Below, piece after piece: positions 1 through 6,312 of a stretch of 8,500 nucleotides of DNA. The notes under the pieces are model-generated. The model was not told the DNA's origin. It did no database searches and worked only from the letters and a program-made list of their open reading frames with translations. Source of the DNA: Spirochaetales bacterium (GTDB lineage Bacteria; Spirochaetota; Spirochaetia; DTKZ01); NCBI GenBank assembly GCA_031266855.1, contig JAISAF010000045.1, positions 1 to 8,500 of the forward strand, in the 5' to 3' direction. Made by a program: the position numbers and the translations under genes. Position 1 is the first letter of the stretch. The number at the start of each line of letters is the position of its first letter.

Positions 1-531
1 TTCGTATAACTCAACATTTTCTCCAATGGTAATTTTTTCTAATGGATTATTCGCAAATGCCCCATTTCCAATTTCAGTTACACTATTCGGGATAATAATC
101 TCATTTATTTGATTATCCTCAAACGCGCCATCCATAATAAACGTTATCCCCTTAGGTATAATGATATTTTTTATTTGATTATTCGCGAAAGCAAGTTGGT
201 TTATTGCTGTTACAGTGTTTGACAATACAACTTCCTGTAATAAATTACTTTCAAATGCTATATGGCCAATATATGTAATCGTATCTGGAATAATAACTGA
301 CGTTAATTTATTATTCGCGAAAGCCCCGTTGCTGATTTTTGTTACAGGAATAGAGTCAATTTCTTCAGGTATTCTTATATTGGATTCTTTCCCATTATAA
401 CCATTAATTGTTATTGTTTTTATATTATTTTCAATGACAATTTCTATTTCATAACTGTCATTTTGCTGAGAATATAAAGAAAATATACCAGCAAATAGAT
501 TGATTATCACCATATACATCTTTTTATTCAT
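1..531 (-). CDS. Secreted BspA/TpLRR-type leucine-rich-repeat protein, N-terminal part (3' end beyond window)
   Basis: The frame is open from an ATG at 529-531 to the left edge, giving 177 residues with no stop. The first 20 or so residues (MNKKMYMVIINLFAGIFSLYSQ) look like an export signal. From about residue 60 there are at least five leucine-rich-repeat units of exactly 22 residues, marked by AFANNKL (70), AFESNLL (92), AFANNQI (114), AFEDNQI (136) and AFANNPL (158), each followed by an I-I-I-P-x-x-(V/I)-T-x-I stretch. This is the BspA/Treponema pallidum LRR (LRR_5) pattern, found in surface or periplasmic proteins that bind host or neighbouring-cell ligands. The repeat shows in the DNA as a 66-bp period, with closest matches every 132 bp. 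A GGAGG site 6 nt upstream supports the start. Composition is AT-rich, unlike the genes after 1695. The ligand is unknown and the C-terminus is not seen. Confidence 0.85.
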   Translation of the reverse strand, partial: MNKKMYMVIINLFAGIFSLYSQQNDSYEIEIVIENNIKTITINGYNGKESNIRIPEEIDSIPVTKISNGAFANNKLTSVIIPDTITYIGHIAFESNLLQEVVLSNTVTAINQLAFANNQIKNIIIPKGITFIMDGAFEDNQINEIIIPNSVTEIGNGAFANNPLEKITIGENVELYE

Positions 532-537
532 TTGCGG

Positions 538-542
538 CCTCC
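538..542 (-). promoter_or_regulatory. Ribosome binding site of the LRR gene
   Basis: GGAGG on the minus strand, 6 nt before the ATG at 531. It fixes the start of the LRR gene. Confidence 0.75.
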
Positions 543-552
543 GTGGCTATTC

Positions 553-581
553 TATTTATAATATTTTAAAAATAATGTCAA
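553..581 (-). promoter_or_regulatory. Candidate sigma-70 promoter of the LRR gene
   Basis: On the minus strand there is a perfect TTGACA at 576-581. An AT-rich -10 candidate follows: TAAATA at 553-558 (17-nt spacer) or TATAAA at 555-560 (15-nt spacer). It lies about 20-50 nt upstream of the LRR start codon. The -35 box is strong and the -10 box is less certain. Confidence 0.5.
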
Positions 582-630
582 CAGGGTATATTAGACTTAT
601 TCGGCAACCTTCCGGCGGGTCTAAAAAAAA

Positions 631-800
631 ATTACCGCGAAGTCGAAAAAGTAAGAAGAAACAAAGAATAAAGGAAATTATTGTATCCGCGAACAGGAAA
701 AAATAGAAAAAATGGCCCAGGTTCCAGAGTAAGTTGAATGAGAACTTTCTTGACTTCTTCGACTTCGCGGTTAAAAAATTCTGTGAGGCAGGTTTAGCCG
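631..800. repeat. Repeat module X1: imperfect long inverted repeat, related to X2 at 4915-5025
   Basis: This is the gene-free stretch between the LRR gene and the 825-1334 gene. It carries a 14-bp perfect inverted repeat, ACCGCGAAGTCGAA at 634-647 and its complement at 758-771, 110 nt apart. Both arms recur in the second gap: 632-653 matches 4915-4936 at 21 of 22 positions, and the 20 bp at 763-782 (starting CTTCGCGG, ending AAAATTCT) are identical at 4991-5010. The open frame at 500-706 is lysine/arginine-rich, overlaps the LRR start and falls in this repeat, so I do not call it a gene. Confidence 0.6.
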
Positions 801-824
801 CTTACGGCGGGGCTGGTTGATTAG

Positions 825-1334
825 TCATATTCTTTTAGGATTGTATGTTGATTCTTTAAATGCGGCTTTTACCTTATTCCCTATTATTTCAAATGAACTA
901 TGAACCTCAATGGTTGTTACTTTATTTTTGAATCCCATTTCTTTTGTCATCGGCCCATACCATTCATTTTTATTACAATTATCAAATGGTATTATTTTCA
1001 ATTTATTTGTTTTGATGATTTGAACACATCTGCTGTCTCTATCAAATGTTTTTCTTCCCCGTGCCCCGACCCAAATACAAGATTGTTTATTTAATTCCTT
1101 AAGTTCCCATGGATCAAAGCTCGGTCGTATTTTATTATAATTTTCTAATGCCATGAAAACATCATTGCCCAGGCTTTCCGACGGACAATCTAATGATAAT
1201 TTAGAAAATAGGCCGGCATTTTCACCTGCTTTTACTCTTTTATCATATTCTTGCCCCTGTGTACTTCTTTGAATTACAAAATAATTATTTTTGTATTCAT
1301 AAACTAAAACGTCTTTATACAATATATTCTCCAT
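825..1334 (-). CDS. Hypothetical protein resembling CdiI/DUF1436-type contact-dependent-inhibition immunity proteins
   Basis: A 169-residue soluble protein with no signal peptide or membrane segment, in AT-rich DNA. Its layout recalls the CdiI (DUF1436) immunity family: an N-terminal Y-x-x-N-Y-F-V segment (14-20), a P-S-E-S-L-G-N-D helix start (51-58), a central R-K-T-F-D-R-D-S-R-C-V-Q-I segment (94-106), a K-L-K-I-I-P strand followed by W-Y-G (111-127), and a C-terminal V-T-x-I-E-V-x-S-S-F-E-I-I-G helix (139-152). If correct, it would sit in the cytoplasm and neutralise a CDI or polymorphic toxin delivered by neighbours. No toxin gene is visible, so it would be an orphan immunity gene or part of a locus outside the window. 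The start has no clear Shine-Dalgarno site. The family assignment is recalled from pattern only; the existence of the gene is more certain than its function. Confidence 0.6.
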   Translation of the reverse strand: MENILYKDVLVYEYKNNYFVIQRSTQGQEYDKRVKAGENAGLFSKLSLDCPSESLGNDVFMALENYNKIRPSFDPWELKELNKQSCIWVGARGRKTFDRDSRCVQIIKTNKLKIIPFDNCNKNEWYGPMTKEMGFKNKVTTIEVHSSFEIIGNKVKAAFKESTYNPKRI

Positions 1335-1375
1335 AAGATATTACTCAAAATATAAATTTAATCTATTGCTCCGCA

Positions 1376-1684
1376 GCTTGGTTTTTTAGCGAAACCAGGC
1401 TGCATGGACGGGTCGCGATTTTGCGGGAGCAAAATCGCGGGGTTTGTCGGCCGGGTATTTTTGCGTAGCAAAAATAATCGGGGGGCGTCTGCCCGGCGCT
1501 GGTGCGCGCGCAAGGGATTGGAGCGGAAAGCCCACAGGATTTGCATGGGCAAATCCGAGGACTTGGAACGGAAAGCCCGGTTTTTGGGCCGCCGTAAGGC
1601 GGCCCAAAAATGCGCCCGAAGACGGCCGCTTTCCGATAAGTATGGATTGTAGTGGGCGCTCAGGGCGCCCACGGAATGCGCCCA
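1376..1684. repeat. Palindrome-rich repeat element A (orientation as element C)
   Basis: This fills the gap between the 825-1334 gene and dctM. Stem-loops: 1376-1400 (9 bp, one G-T pair, 7-nt loop); 1414-1439 (CGCGATTTTGC, loop GGGA); 1456-1476 (TATTTTTGC, loop GTA); 1537-1556 (GGATTTGC, loop ATGG); 1581-1610 (TTTTTGGGCCGCC, loop GTAA, 13 bp); 1652-1672 (GTGGGCGC, loop TCAGG). Conserved spacers on the minus strand: GGGCGCA at 1611-1617 and again at 1677-1683, CCGGGCTTTCCG at 1569-1580, and CTCCAATCCCTTGCGCGC within 1504-1523. All frames are largely open through it, giving apparent 80-104-residue proteins that I treat as artefacts. It starts about 12 nt past the dctM stop. The hairpin closest to dctM (1652-1672) has no T-run after it on the minus strand, so it is not a clear terminator. 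Confidence 0.85.
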
Positions 1685-1694
1685 AATTTAAAAA

Positions 1695-2987
1695 TTATTG
1701 AAAGACATCGGGCATAAACAGTTTCGGTATAAAAAGAAAAAGTTCCGGGAAGGCGATTCCTATAATTACAACGACCAGTGCGAGAAGCAGTATGGGTATC
1801 GTCGCTTTGAAGGCTTTGGGCATGGACAGGTCGGCGATTTGACAGTCGATGAGGAGGCAGATGCCATAGGGCGGTGTTACCTGTCCTAGGGAGAGCAGCA
1901 CGGTAACGATGACGCCAAGGTGTACGGGGTCCGCGCCGGCGGCGTTGCCCATTTCCTGAATGATGGGCAGGAAAATGATGACGCTTGCCACGGGACTCAG
2001 GAAGGTTCCGATGATAAGCAGAAAGATGATGAGCATCATGTAAATGCCGAAGTACGAGGTGGTAACGCTTAACATGGTGCGGGCGATCATTGCCGGGGCG
2101 TCGAGAAAGGCGATAAGCCAGCCCAGGACGCAGGCGCAGGCGACGCAGAACATGGGCAGGGAAAAGGTAACGACTCCGGTGATGAGCGCTTTGGGGAAGT
2201 CCTTGATGGACGCGTCGCGGTACACGCCGTACACGAGAACAAAGCCGACAAGGAGCGCCACGGCGGCGGCTTCCGTGGCGGTATAGATACCGGCGGTAAT
2301 GCCGCCAAGGATAATGAGCGGCACGGACAGGGGCGGCAGGGCTTTCGCGGTGCGGATAAACCTCTGTTTCCAGCCGGTTCTGGGCAGGGCGGGATAATTG
2401 CGTTTGTGCGACACGTAGGCGACATAGCCCATTTGGGAGAATCCGATAAGGATTCCCGGTACAATGCCTGAAAGGAAGAGCGCGCCCACAGACACCTGGC
2501 CCATCGCGCCGTAGAGTACCATCGTGATACTCGGCGGGATAATGGCGCCTAACACAGAGGAGCAGGCGGTGATGGCGACGGTAAAATCCTTGTCAAATCC
2601 GCTTTTGAGCATCGCGGGGATGATGACCGCCCCCTCGCCCGCCGCGTCGGAAGCCGGAGACCCGGACAGGCCCGCGAAGAGCATGCTTACCACGACATTA
2701 ACGTGAGCAAGCCCGCCCTTAATGTGTCCTACCCAGGCGTTTGAAACATCGATAAGGCGTTCGGTAATACCTCCGGTAGTCAGAAGGTTGCCGAGAATCA
2801 GAAAAAACGGAACAGCCAGAAGAGGAAACGAATTGATTCCCGTAAACAACTGGTTTGCCAGGCTCACAAAAGGCAAATCAAGCTGCCAGATGACGGCAAG
2901 CGAGGAGAGGGCCAGCGCGAAAGCCAGGGGAACGCGTATAGCGATAAGAGCGAAAAAAGCTCCCAGCAGAAGAATAATGGAATTCAT
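1695..2987 (-). CDS. dctM: TRAP transporter large permease subunit (DctM family)
   Basis: This 430-residue inner-membrane protein is the channel-forming subunit of a tripartite ATP-independent periplasmic (TRAP) transporter. It moves a small organic anion inward, driven by a sodium or proton gradient, after delivery by DctP. Length is normal for the family. Motifs seen: R-V-P-L-A-F-A near 18-24, S-G-S-P-A-S-D-A-A-G-E-G-A at 108-120 (family usually SGSSxADxA), I-P-P-S-I at 150-154, T-A-T-E-A-A-A-V-A at 236-244 and T-P-P-Y-G at 371-375, among about a dozen hydrophobic segments. I chose the ATG at 2985-2987 rather than the longer open frame to 3317, because it has AAAGGAG 7 nt upstream, overlaps the dctQ stop as ATGA, and begins the conserved domain. 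The upstream extension is only dctQ read out of frame. Confidence 0.95.
   Translation of the reverse strand: MNSIILLLGAFFALIAIRVPLAFALALSSLAVIWQLDLPFVSLANQLFTGINSFPLLAVPFFLILGNLLTTGGITERLIDVSNAWVGHIKGGLAHVNVVVSMLFAGLSGSPASDAAGEGAVIIPAMLKSGFDKDFTVAITACSSVLGAIIPPSITMVLYGAMGQVSVGALFLSGIVPGILIGFSQMGYVAYVSHKRNYPALPRTGWKQRFIRTAKALPPLSVPLIILGGITAGIYTATEAAAVALLVGFVLVYGVYRDASIKDFPKALITGVVTFSLPMFCVACACVLGWLIAFLDAPAMIARTMLSVTTSYFGIYMMLIIFLLIIGTFLSPVASVIIFLPIIQEMGNAAGADPVHLGVIVTVLLSLGQVTPPYGICLLIDCQIADLSMPKAFKATIPILLLALVVVIIGIAFPELFLFIPKLFMPDVFQ
2984..2987 (-). promoter_or_regulatory. ATGA stop-start overlap coupling dctQ and dctM
   Basis: The dctM ATG (2985-2987) overlaps the dctQ TGA (2984-2986). AAAGGAG at 2995-3001, inside the end of dctQ, is the ribosome site. 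This implies translational coupling, so that the two membrane subunits are made together. Confidence 0.85.
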
Positions 2988-3484
2988 TGCGCGACTCCTT
3001 TCGCAAAGGCCGCTTTCAGGCGGCCAATGTCGATGAGGAAATTTTCGATAGTAAACAGAATCATGCAGGCCGCGGAAACGGGCAGCGAAATAAACAGCCA
3101 TCCCATAGTAATGATTATGGAATTGAAATTTCTGCTTAATCCCATTTGGAAATAGGTGATTCCGCTCCAGAACAGGACAATAATGACAAAGAAAACAAGA
3201 ATGTTGGCGGCCATATCCATGACGGTATTTACGCGGACATAGGAAGAAGGAAAAATATCCACGATGTAATGAACCCGGCTGCGGACGCCCAGCGCCGTGC
3301 CTGTCATAACCGCCCAAATAAAGAAAATAATGGCCATCTCATCCGTCCAGGGAACAGAAATTTTAATATAATTACGGGCCAGTACCTGGAAAATCACAAG
3401 GCAGGTAAAAATTGATACCAGTACCAGGGACAAGGCCCGCAAAACCGCACACAGGAAGTCATTCAACTTTTTTAACGGTTTCAT
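2984..3484 (-). CDS. dctQ: TRAP transporter small permease subunit (DctQ family)
   Basis: A 166-residue four-helix inner-membrane protein, the small subunit that pairs with DctM. Hydrophobic segments lie at about 14-36, 47-66, 91-111 and 122-145. The family signature is clear after the first helix: P-W-T-D-E-M-A-I-I-F-F-I-W (45-57), then G-T-A-L-G-V-R-S-R-V-H (62-72), with the conserved Trp46, Glu49, Arg70 and His72. It lies 38 nt after dctP and overlaps dctM, in the common P-Q-M order. The ribosome site is weak (ACGGAAAA before the ATG), so translation may depend on ribosomes from dctP or be kept lower than that of the binding protein. Confidence 0.93.
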   Translation of the reverse strand: MKPLKKLNDFLCAVLRALSLVLVSIFTCLVIFQVLARNYIKISVPWTDEMAIIFFIWAVMTGTALGVRSRVHYIVDIFPSSYVRVNTVMDMAANILVFFVIIVLFWSGITYFQMGLSRNFNSIIITMGWLFISLPVSAACMILFTIENFLIDIGRLKAAFAKGVAQ

Positions 3485-3522
3485 AGTTTTTTTTCCGTAT
3501 TTATGTATTTGATTTATCTGTA

Positions 3523-4548
3523 TTATCTGTCGCGTTCCTGCCGGAGAAGTTTCAGTATCTCCTGAGCGCCTCCCTTGGCCGCGAGTTCGTCATGCAGAGG
3601 CTGAAAGGCCGCCATAAAGGCTGCCTTGTTTACCTCGCTGACCGTACAGCCGTACTTCTGTTGCAGGTCGCTGATGAACTGAGCGTCAAGCTCGTCTCCC
3701 TTATCGGTGAAAATTCTGTTGACCTCGGCGGATGCCGTATCCAGCAGTTTGCGGTAGTCTTCGGGAAGCTTCTTATAGGTAATGTCGCTCATCAGAAAAT
3801 GGCTGACCATGATGATGTGCTGGGTGTTGCTCACGTGCTTGGCTACTTCGTAGAGTTTGCTGCCCACAAAAGAACTGAAGGTGCTTTCAAAGGAATTGAT
3901 AACGCCGGCCTGGAGCGCCGGATAAATTTCATTCCAGGGCATGCCGGTTACAAGGGCGCCTACGGAACTCCATACTCTGGCATCTTCGGGATTGTTAGGG
4001 ACACGCATTTTGATACCCTGCAACTGGCTGGGTTCTTTTATGTCCCGCAGGTTATTGGAAAAAACACGGGCGCCTCCGCCACCGAGAGCCATAAGGCGGA
4101 CGCCAAGATTCTTCTGTTCGTAAATCTCGCGGTATTTGCGAAACACCGGGCCGTCATGCGCCATAACTTTGCGGAACTGGTCAAGGTCGCGGTAAAAATA
4201 CGGCAGGTTAAGAATGCCGAGTTCGGGAACGCTGGGGGTTGCCGTGGTTGCCCCGCCCATAACCATATCCAGGGTTCCTACCCGCATGTCCTCAAAAGTG
4301 GACTGGTCGGTTCCAAGCTGACCGCCGCCGAAAATCTTAATCTGCACGGCGTTATTGGTTTTCGCGGCCATTTCCTGAATCAGATAATTCGCCGCGTCAA
4401 ACCAGGGATGCGGCGCGTTGACGACGCTTGCCATACGCAGGTTGTATGTTTGTCCCGCGGCGGGCTGGGCGCTTTCCGAAGTGCCCCCGGCCGACAGGGA
4501 ACCCGCCATAAGCAGCGCAAAAACACCAAAAAGAATCTTTCGCACCAT
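3523..4548 (-). CDS. dctP: TRAP transporter solute-binding protein (DctP family)
   Basis: A 341-residue periplasmic binding protein that captures the substrate and passes it to DctQM. Residues 1-20 (MVRKILFGVFALLMAGSLSA) form a signal peptide. They are followed by GGTSESAQPAAGQ, a linker common in spirochaete binding proteins; there is no cysteine, so it is not a standard lipoprotein. Family features: F-G-G-G-Q-L-G-T-D at 73-81; K-M-R-V-P at 180-184, whose Arg182 is the position that binds the substrate carboxylate in DctP/SiaP proteins; then G-M-P-W-N-E-I-Y-P-A-L-Q-A-G-V-I-N-S-F-E at 202-221. The ligand is therefore probably a carboxylate (dicarboxylate, keto acid or sugar acid), but which one cannot be read from the sequence. 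A strong AAGGAGG site (4555-4561) lies 6 nt before the ATG. It is the first gene of the operon. Confidence 0.95.
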   Translation of the reverse strand: MVRKILFGVFALLMAGSLSAGGTSESAQPAAGQTYNLRMASVVNAPHPWFDAANYLIQEMAAKTNNAVQIKIFGGGQLGTDQSTFEDMRVGTLDMVMGGATTATPSVPELGILNLPYFYRDLDQFRKVMAHDGPVFRKYREIYEQKNLGVRLMALGGGGARVFSNNLRDIKEPSQLQGIKMRVPNNPEDARVWSSVGALVTGMPWNEIYPALQAGVINSFESTFSSFVGSKLYEVAKHVSNTQHIIMVSHFLMSDITYKKLPEDYRKLLDTASAEVNRIFTDKGDELDAQFISDLQQKYGCTVSEVNKAAFMAAFQPLHDELAAKGGAQEILKLLRQERDR

Positions 4549-4554
4549 AATAGA

Positions 4555-4561
4555 CCTCCTT
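4555..4561 (-). promoter_or_regulatory. Strong ribosome binding site of dctP
   Basis: AAGGAGG on the minus strand, 6 nt before the dctP ATG. It is near-perfect, which fits the high expression expected of a binding protein compared with its permease. Confidence 0.8.
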
Positions 4562-4593
4562 AAATCCTCATTATGAATAGTAAAAGATATCCT

Positions 4594-4622
4594 AGTTTAT
4601 CACGCCATTTTTCATTGGGCAA
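4594..4622 (-). promoter_or_regulatory. Candidate sigma-70 promoter of the dctPQM operon
   Basis: On the minus strand, TTGCCC (4617-4622) and TAAACT (4594-4599) are separated by exactly 17 nt, in an AT-rich stretch 46-74 nt upstream of dctP. No regulator gene or clear operator is visible next to it. Confidence 0.4.
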
Positions 4623-4677
4623 GTAGATTTTACCAGCAATCAGCAATTCAGCATTATGAAGATTTTAAAAAGAATTT

Positions 4678-4811
4678 GGGCGCATTTTTGAGCCGCCTTA
4701 CGGCGGCCCAAAAACCGGGCTATCCGCTGCAATCTTTTTTACCGCTTCGCGGTAAAAAAGGATTTCCGCTCCTATCCCTTGCGCGCCTGCGGGCTTTTCG
4801 CGCTACGCGCA
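4678..4811. repeat. Palindrome-rich repeat element B (inverted relative to A and C)
   Basis: It begins 130 nt upstream of dctP. Read on the plus strand: GGGCGCA (4678-4684), hairpin 4685-4714 (T5 outer arm, GC-rich core, A5 outer arm, one A-C mismatch, loop TTAC), CCGGGCTATCCG (4715-4726), hairpin 4735-4759 (TTTTTTACCGC, loop TTC, 11 bp, perfect), then CTCCTATCCCTTGCGCGC (4769-4786) and a short GC-rich tail. The spacers match the minus strand of A and C, but the second palindrome has no relation to the GGATTTGC palindrome at the same place in A and C. Confidence 0.8.
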
Positions 4812-4914
4812 ACATTATTCCCTATAGGAGTGACAGACCGTTACCCCGGCCTGAAAGCTAAATCTGATCCCACAATCCGAAAGAGGATGATTATACCGTA
4901 CCGCAAAGAAAAAT

Positions 4915-5025
4915 TTACCGCCAAGTCGAAAAAGTATAATAAGTTTTTGCCCTCATGTCTTTTTTTTGACTTCTTTTTTGACTTCGCAGGCTTCGCGGTT
5001 AAAAAATTCTATGGGTCAAGTTTAA
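4915..5025. repeat. Repeat module X2, related to X1 at 631-800
   Basis: It contains TTACCGCCAAGTCGAAAAAG from 4915 (21 of 22 positions match 632-653) and a 20-bp segment at 4991-5010 identical to 763-782. In between are T-rich runs with repeated TTGACTTC. The arms are partly complementary, as in X1. It has the same relative orientation as X1 and lies just after element B. No open frame here has gene-like features. Confidence 0.6.
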
Positions 5026-5130
5026 CGCGGAGCGAGGGGTGCAAAGCCGCAAGCGTGGACGCTTGCTTCTAATCCGGCGTAGGCAGAGCCTACGCCGAGC
5101 GGATTCTAATAAGTTTTTACCTTCATGTCT
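4937..5130. repeat. 24-bp direct repeat pair within the dctP/URO-D gap
   Basis: TAATAAGTTTTTGCCCTCAT starting at 4937 recurs from 5107 with 22 of 24 positions identical (4937-4960 against 5107-5130), 170 bp apart. Both copies are followed by a T-run and TTGACTT. The DNA between them holds the end of X2 and two hairpins, so the pair could be the ends of a small insertion or a partial duplication of X. Confidence 0.6.
5049..5105. repeat. Two adjacent stem-loops downstream of the URO-D gene
   Basis: GCAAGCG/CGCTTGC (5049-5066, loop TGGA) is followed by CGGCGTAGGC/GCCTACGCCG (5075-5097, loop AGA, 10 bp), which is enclosed by AATC/GATT at 5071-5105. They lie about 70-125 nt past the URO-D stop on its transcribed strand. 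Neither has a T-run on the minus-strand 3' side, so a terminator role is possible only if Rho-dependent or imperfect. Confidence 0.55.
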
Positions 5131-5173
5131 TTTTGACTTTGCGGTTTATTTCTTCGCATGATTTATGGCGCCG

Positions 5174-6166
5174 CTATTTTTTCGCGGTTTCCTCGACGCA
5201 TTTGCGGACAAACAGAAGCCTTTCCTTGGGCGTTGCCGGCAGCGCCCCGCAGCCCGGCGCCAGAATCACGCCCCGGGCCGCGCCCTTGTTCCAGGTATCT
5301 TCGATTTGCGCTTTTATCTCCGCTTCCGTACCGCTGGGCAGGGTTTTAATATGGCTCAGGCCGCCGATAAAAGCCTTGTCCTTCACAAGTTTACGCAGAT
5401 CCGCCATAGCCGGCCCGTCGTCGCGGTCGTGCCAGTTGATCGCCTGGACAGGATAATCCAGAAGTTCCTCCAGCCAGGTATTCGCGCCGTGAACATGCAG
5501 CATGTTGAACCAGGATTTTCCTTTAATGGAGTTCAGAATCGGGAGGTCATAGGCTTTTACAAAATCAGCATGTTCCTGTGCCGTAATTTTTTTGTTGGAC
5601 ATCTGCGTCGCGAAGAAAATCCCATCCGCGCCGTTGTCCACAGCGGCATTGGCGTATTCGATGGTAGTTTCCATTATTACTTCCAGCCCCCGCTTTACCT
5701 TTTCAGGACAGGTACGCAGATGTTCAATAAGCGTCGCCTCGGATGCCAGTTTCGCGGCGGTTGTCATAGGGCTAAACACGGTCTGCACGAAGGGCACAAT
5801 CTCCGTGCGCATTTTCCGGAACAGCCGCTGGGATTCAAGGATAATCGCGTATTCGCTGCGCGTTCCGCTTTTTGGGGTAATTTTGTCCCAGTCTTCCGGT
5901 TTTTGTATTGGCCGGTTATGGGGTTCCGGTATTCTGTCGAAACCGGGAAACAAATCAAGCTGCGAACCCCAGTCAATCGTGGAATGCATGCCGTAGGGCA
6001 TATATTTTATAAAATCAAGATCGAGTTCCTGCTGGTAGCGCAATGTCAGCTCCGCGAGGCGGACAGGCATTCTGTCCTCATTCGGGAAGTGCAGCCACAT
6101 ACTGTATGGCAGCCTGTCGGTCTGTTTCATTGCCAGCGCGTTTTCAATTCTTTCCCTGTGTGTCAT
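5174..6166 (-). CDS. Uroporphyrinogen decarboxylase (URO-D) superfamily protein, possible corrinoid/cobamide methyltransferase-type enzyme
   Basis: A 330-residue cytoplasmic TIM-barrel protein of the URO-D superfamily. It opens with M-T-H-R-E-R-I-E-N-A-L-A and T-D-R-L-P-Y (residues 1-21), the standard start of the MtaA/CmuA-like branch. Later come N-G-A-D-G-I-F-F (178-185), L-H-V-H-G (223-227), Q-A-I-N-W-H-D (241-247), F-I-G-G-L (266-270) and A-P-G-C-G (303-307). His224, His226 and Cys306 are placed like the zinc ligands of methylcobamide:CoM methyltransferases (there His-x-Cys...Cys), which suggests a metal site but a different ligand set. It is unlikely to be a haem-pathway HemE, since no haem genes are near. 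No corrinoid protein or reactivator lies beside it, so the substrate is unknown. AAAAGGAG (6178-6185) lies 11 nt before the ATG, a rather long spacing. Confidence 0.85.
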   Translation of the reverse strand: MTHRERIENALAMKQTDRLPYSMWLHFPNEDRMPVRLAELTLRYQQELDLDFIKYMPYGMHSTIDWGSQLDLFPGFDRIPEPHNRPIQKPEDWDKITPKSGTRSEYAIILESQRLFRKMRTEIVPFVQTVFSPMTTAAKLASEATLIEHLRTCPEKVKRGLEVIMETTIEYANAAVDNGADGIFFATQMSNKKITAQEHADFVKAYDLPILNSIKGKSWFNMLHVHGANTWLEELLDYPVQAINWHDRDDGPAMADLRKLVKDKAFIGGLSHIKTLPSGTEAEIKAQIEDTWNKGAARGVILAPGCGALPATPKERLLFVRKCVEETAKK

Positions 6167-6206
6167 TTCCCTGTGTACTCCTTTTAATTTTTTTTATTTT
6201 AGCTGT

Positions 6207-6230
6207 CTGTAAACGAAAAAAGGCTTACAG
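6207..6230. promoter_or_regulatory. Short inverted repeat upstream of the URO-D gene
   Basis: CTGTAA (6207-6212) and TTACAG (6225-6230) flank 12 nt, about 40 nt before the URO-D start. It could be an operator or a weak hairpin in the leader. I see no convincing -10/-35 pair for this gene. Confidence 0.25.
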
Positions 6231-6312
6231 GCGGCTTAATATCCCGCTATCAAAGAAAATACGGTTCCGGCTTCCCGCTGGCGCGTGCGGCAGCCGGCGG
6301 TGATAAATACGT

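Noticed and set aside
500..706. 68-residue plus-strand ORF overlapping the LRR start
   Set aside because: It overlaps the start, ribosome site and promoter of the LRR gene in antisense, ends in a lysine-rich stretch within repeat X1, and has no ribosome site.
1581..1610. Intrinsic terminator of dctM
   Set aside because: The hairpin has T on its 5' side and A on its 3' side on either strand, the reverse of a terminator tail, and lies about 85 nt past the stop.
1358..1701. Several 80-104-residue open frames in element A, and similar ones in B, C and D
   Set aside because: They arise because palindromic GC-rich repeats lack stop codons on both strands. There are no ribosome sites or protein-like composition. 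The shared frame is recorded as a finding only.
2988..3317. N-terminal extension of dctM giving a 540-residue protein
   Set aside because: The extra 110 residues are dctQ read in another frame. The ATG at 2987 has a good ribosome site and begins the conserved domain.
3592..4563. 323-residue open frame on the plus strand opposite dctP
   Set aside because: It is a shadow of dctP, with no recognisable domain; dctP itself has a signal peptide, family motifs and a strong ribosome site.
5165..6187. 340-residue open frame on the plus strand opposite the URO-D gene
   Set aside because: It is a shadow of a well-supported gene and has no family features.
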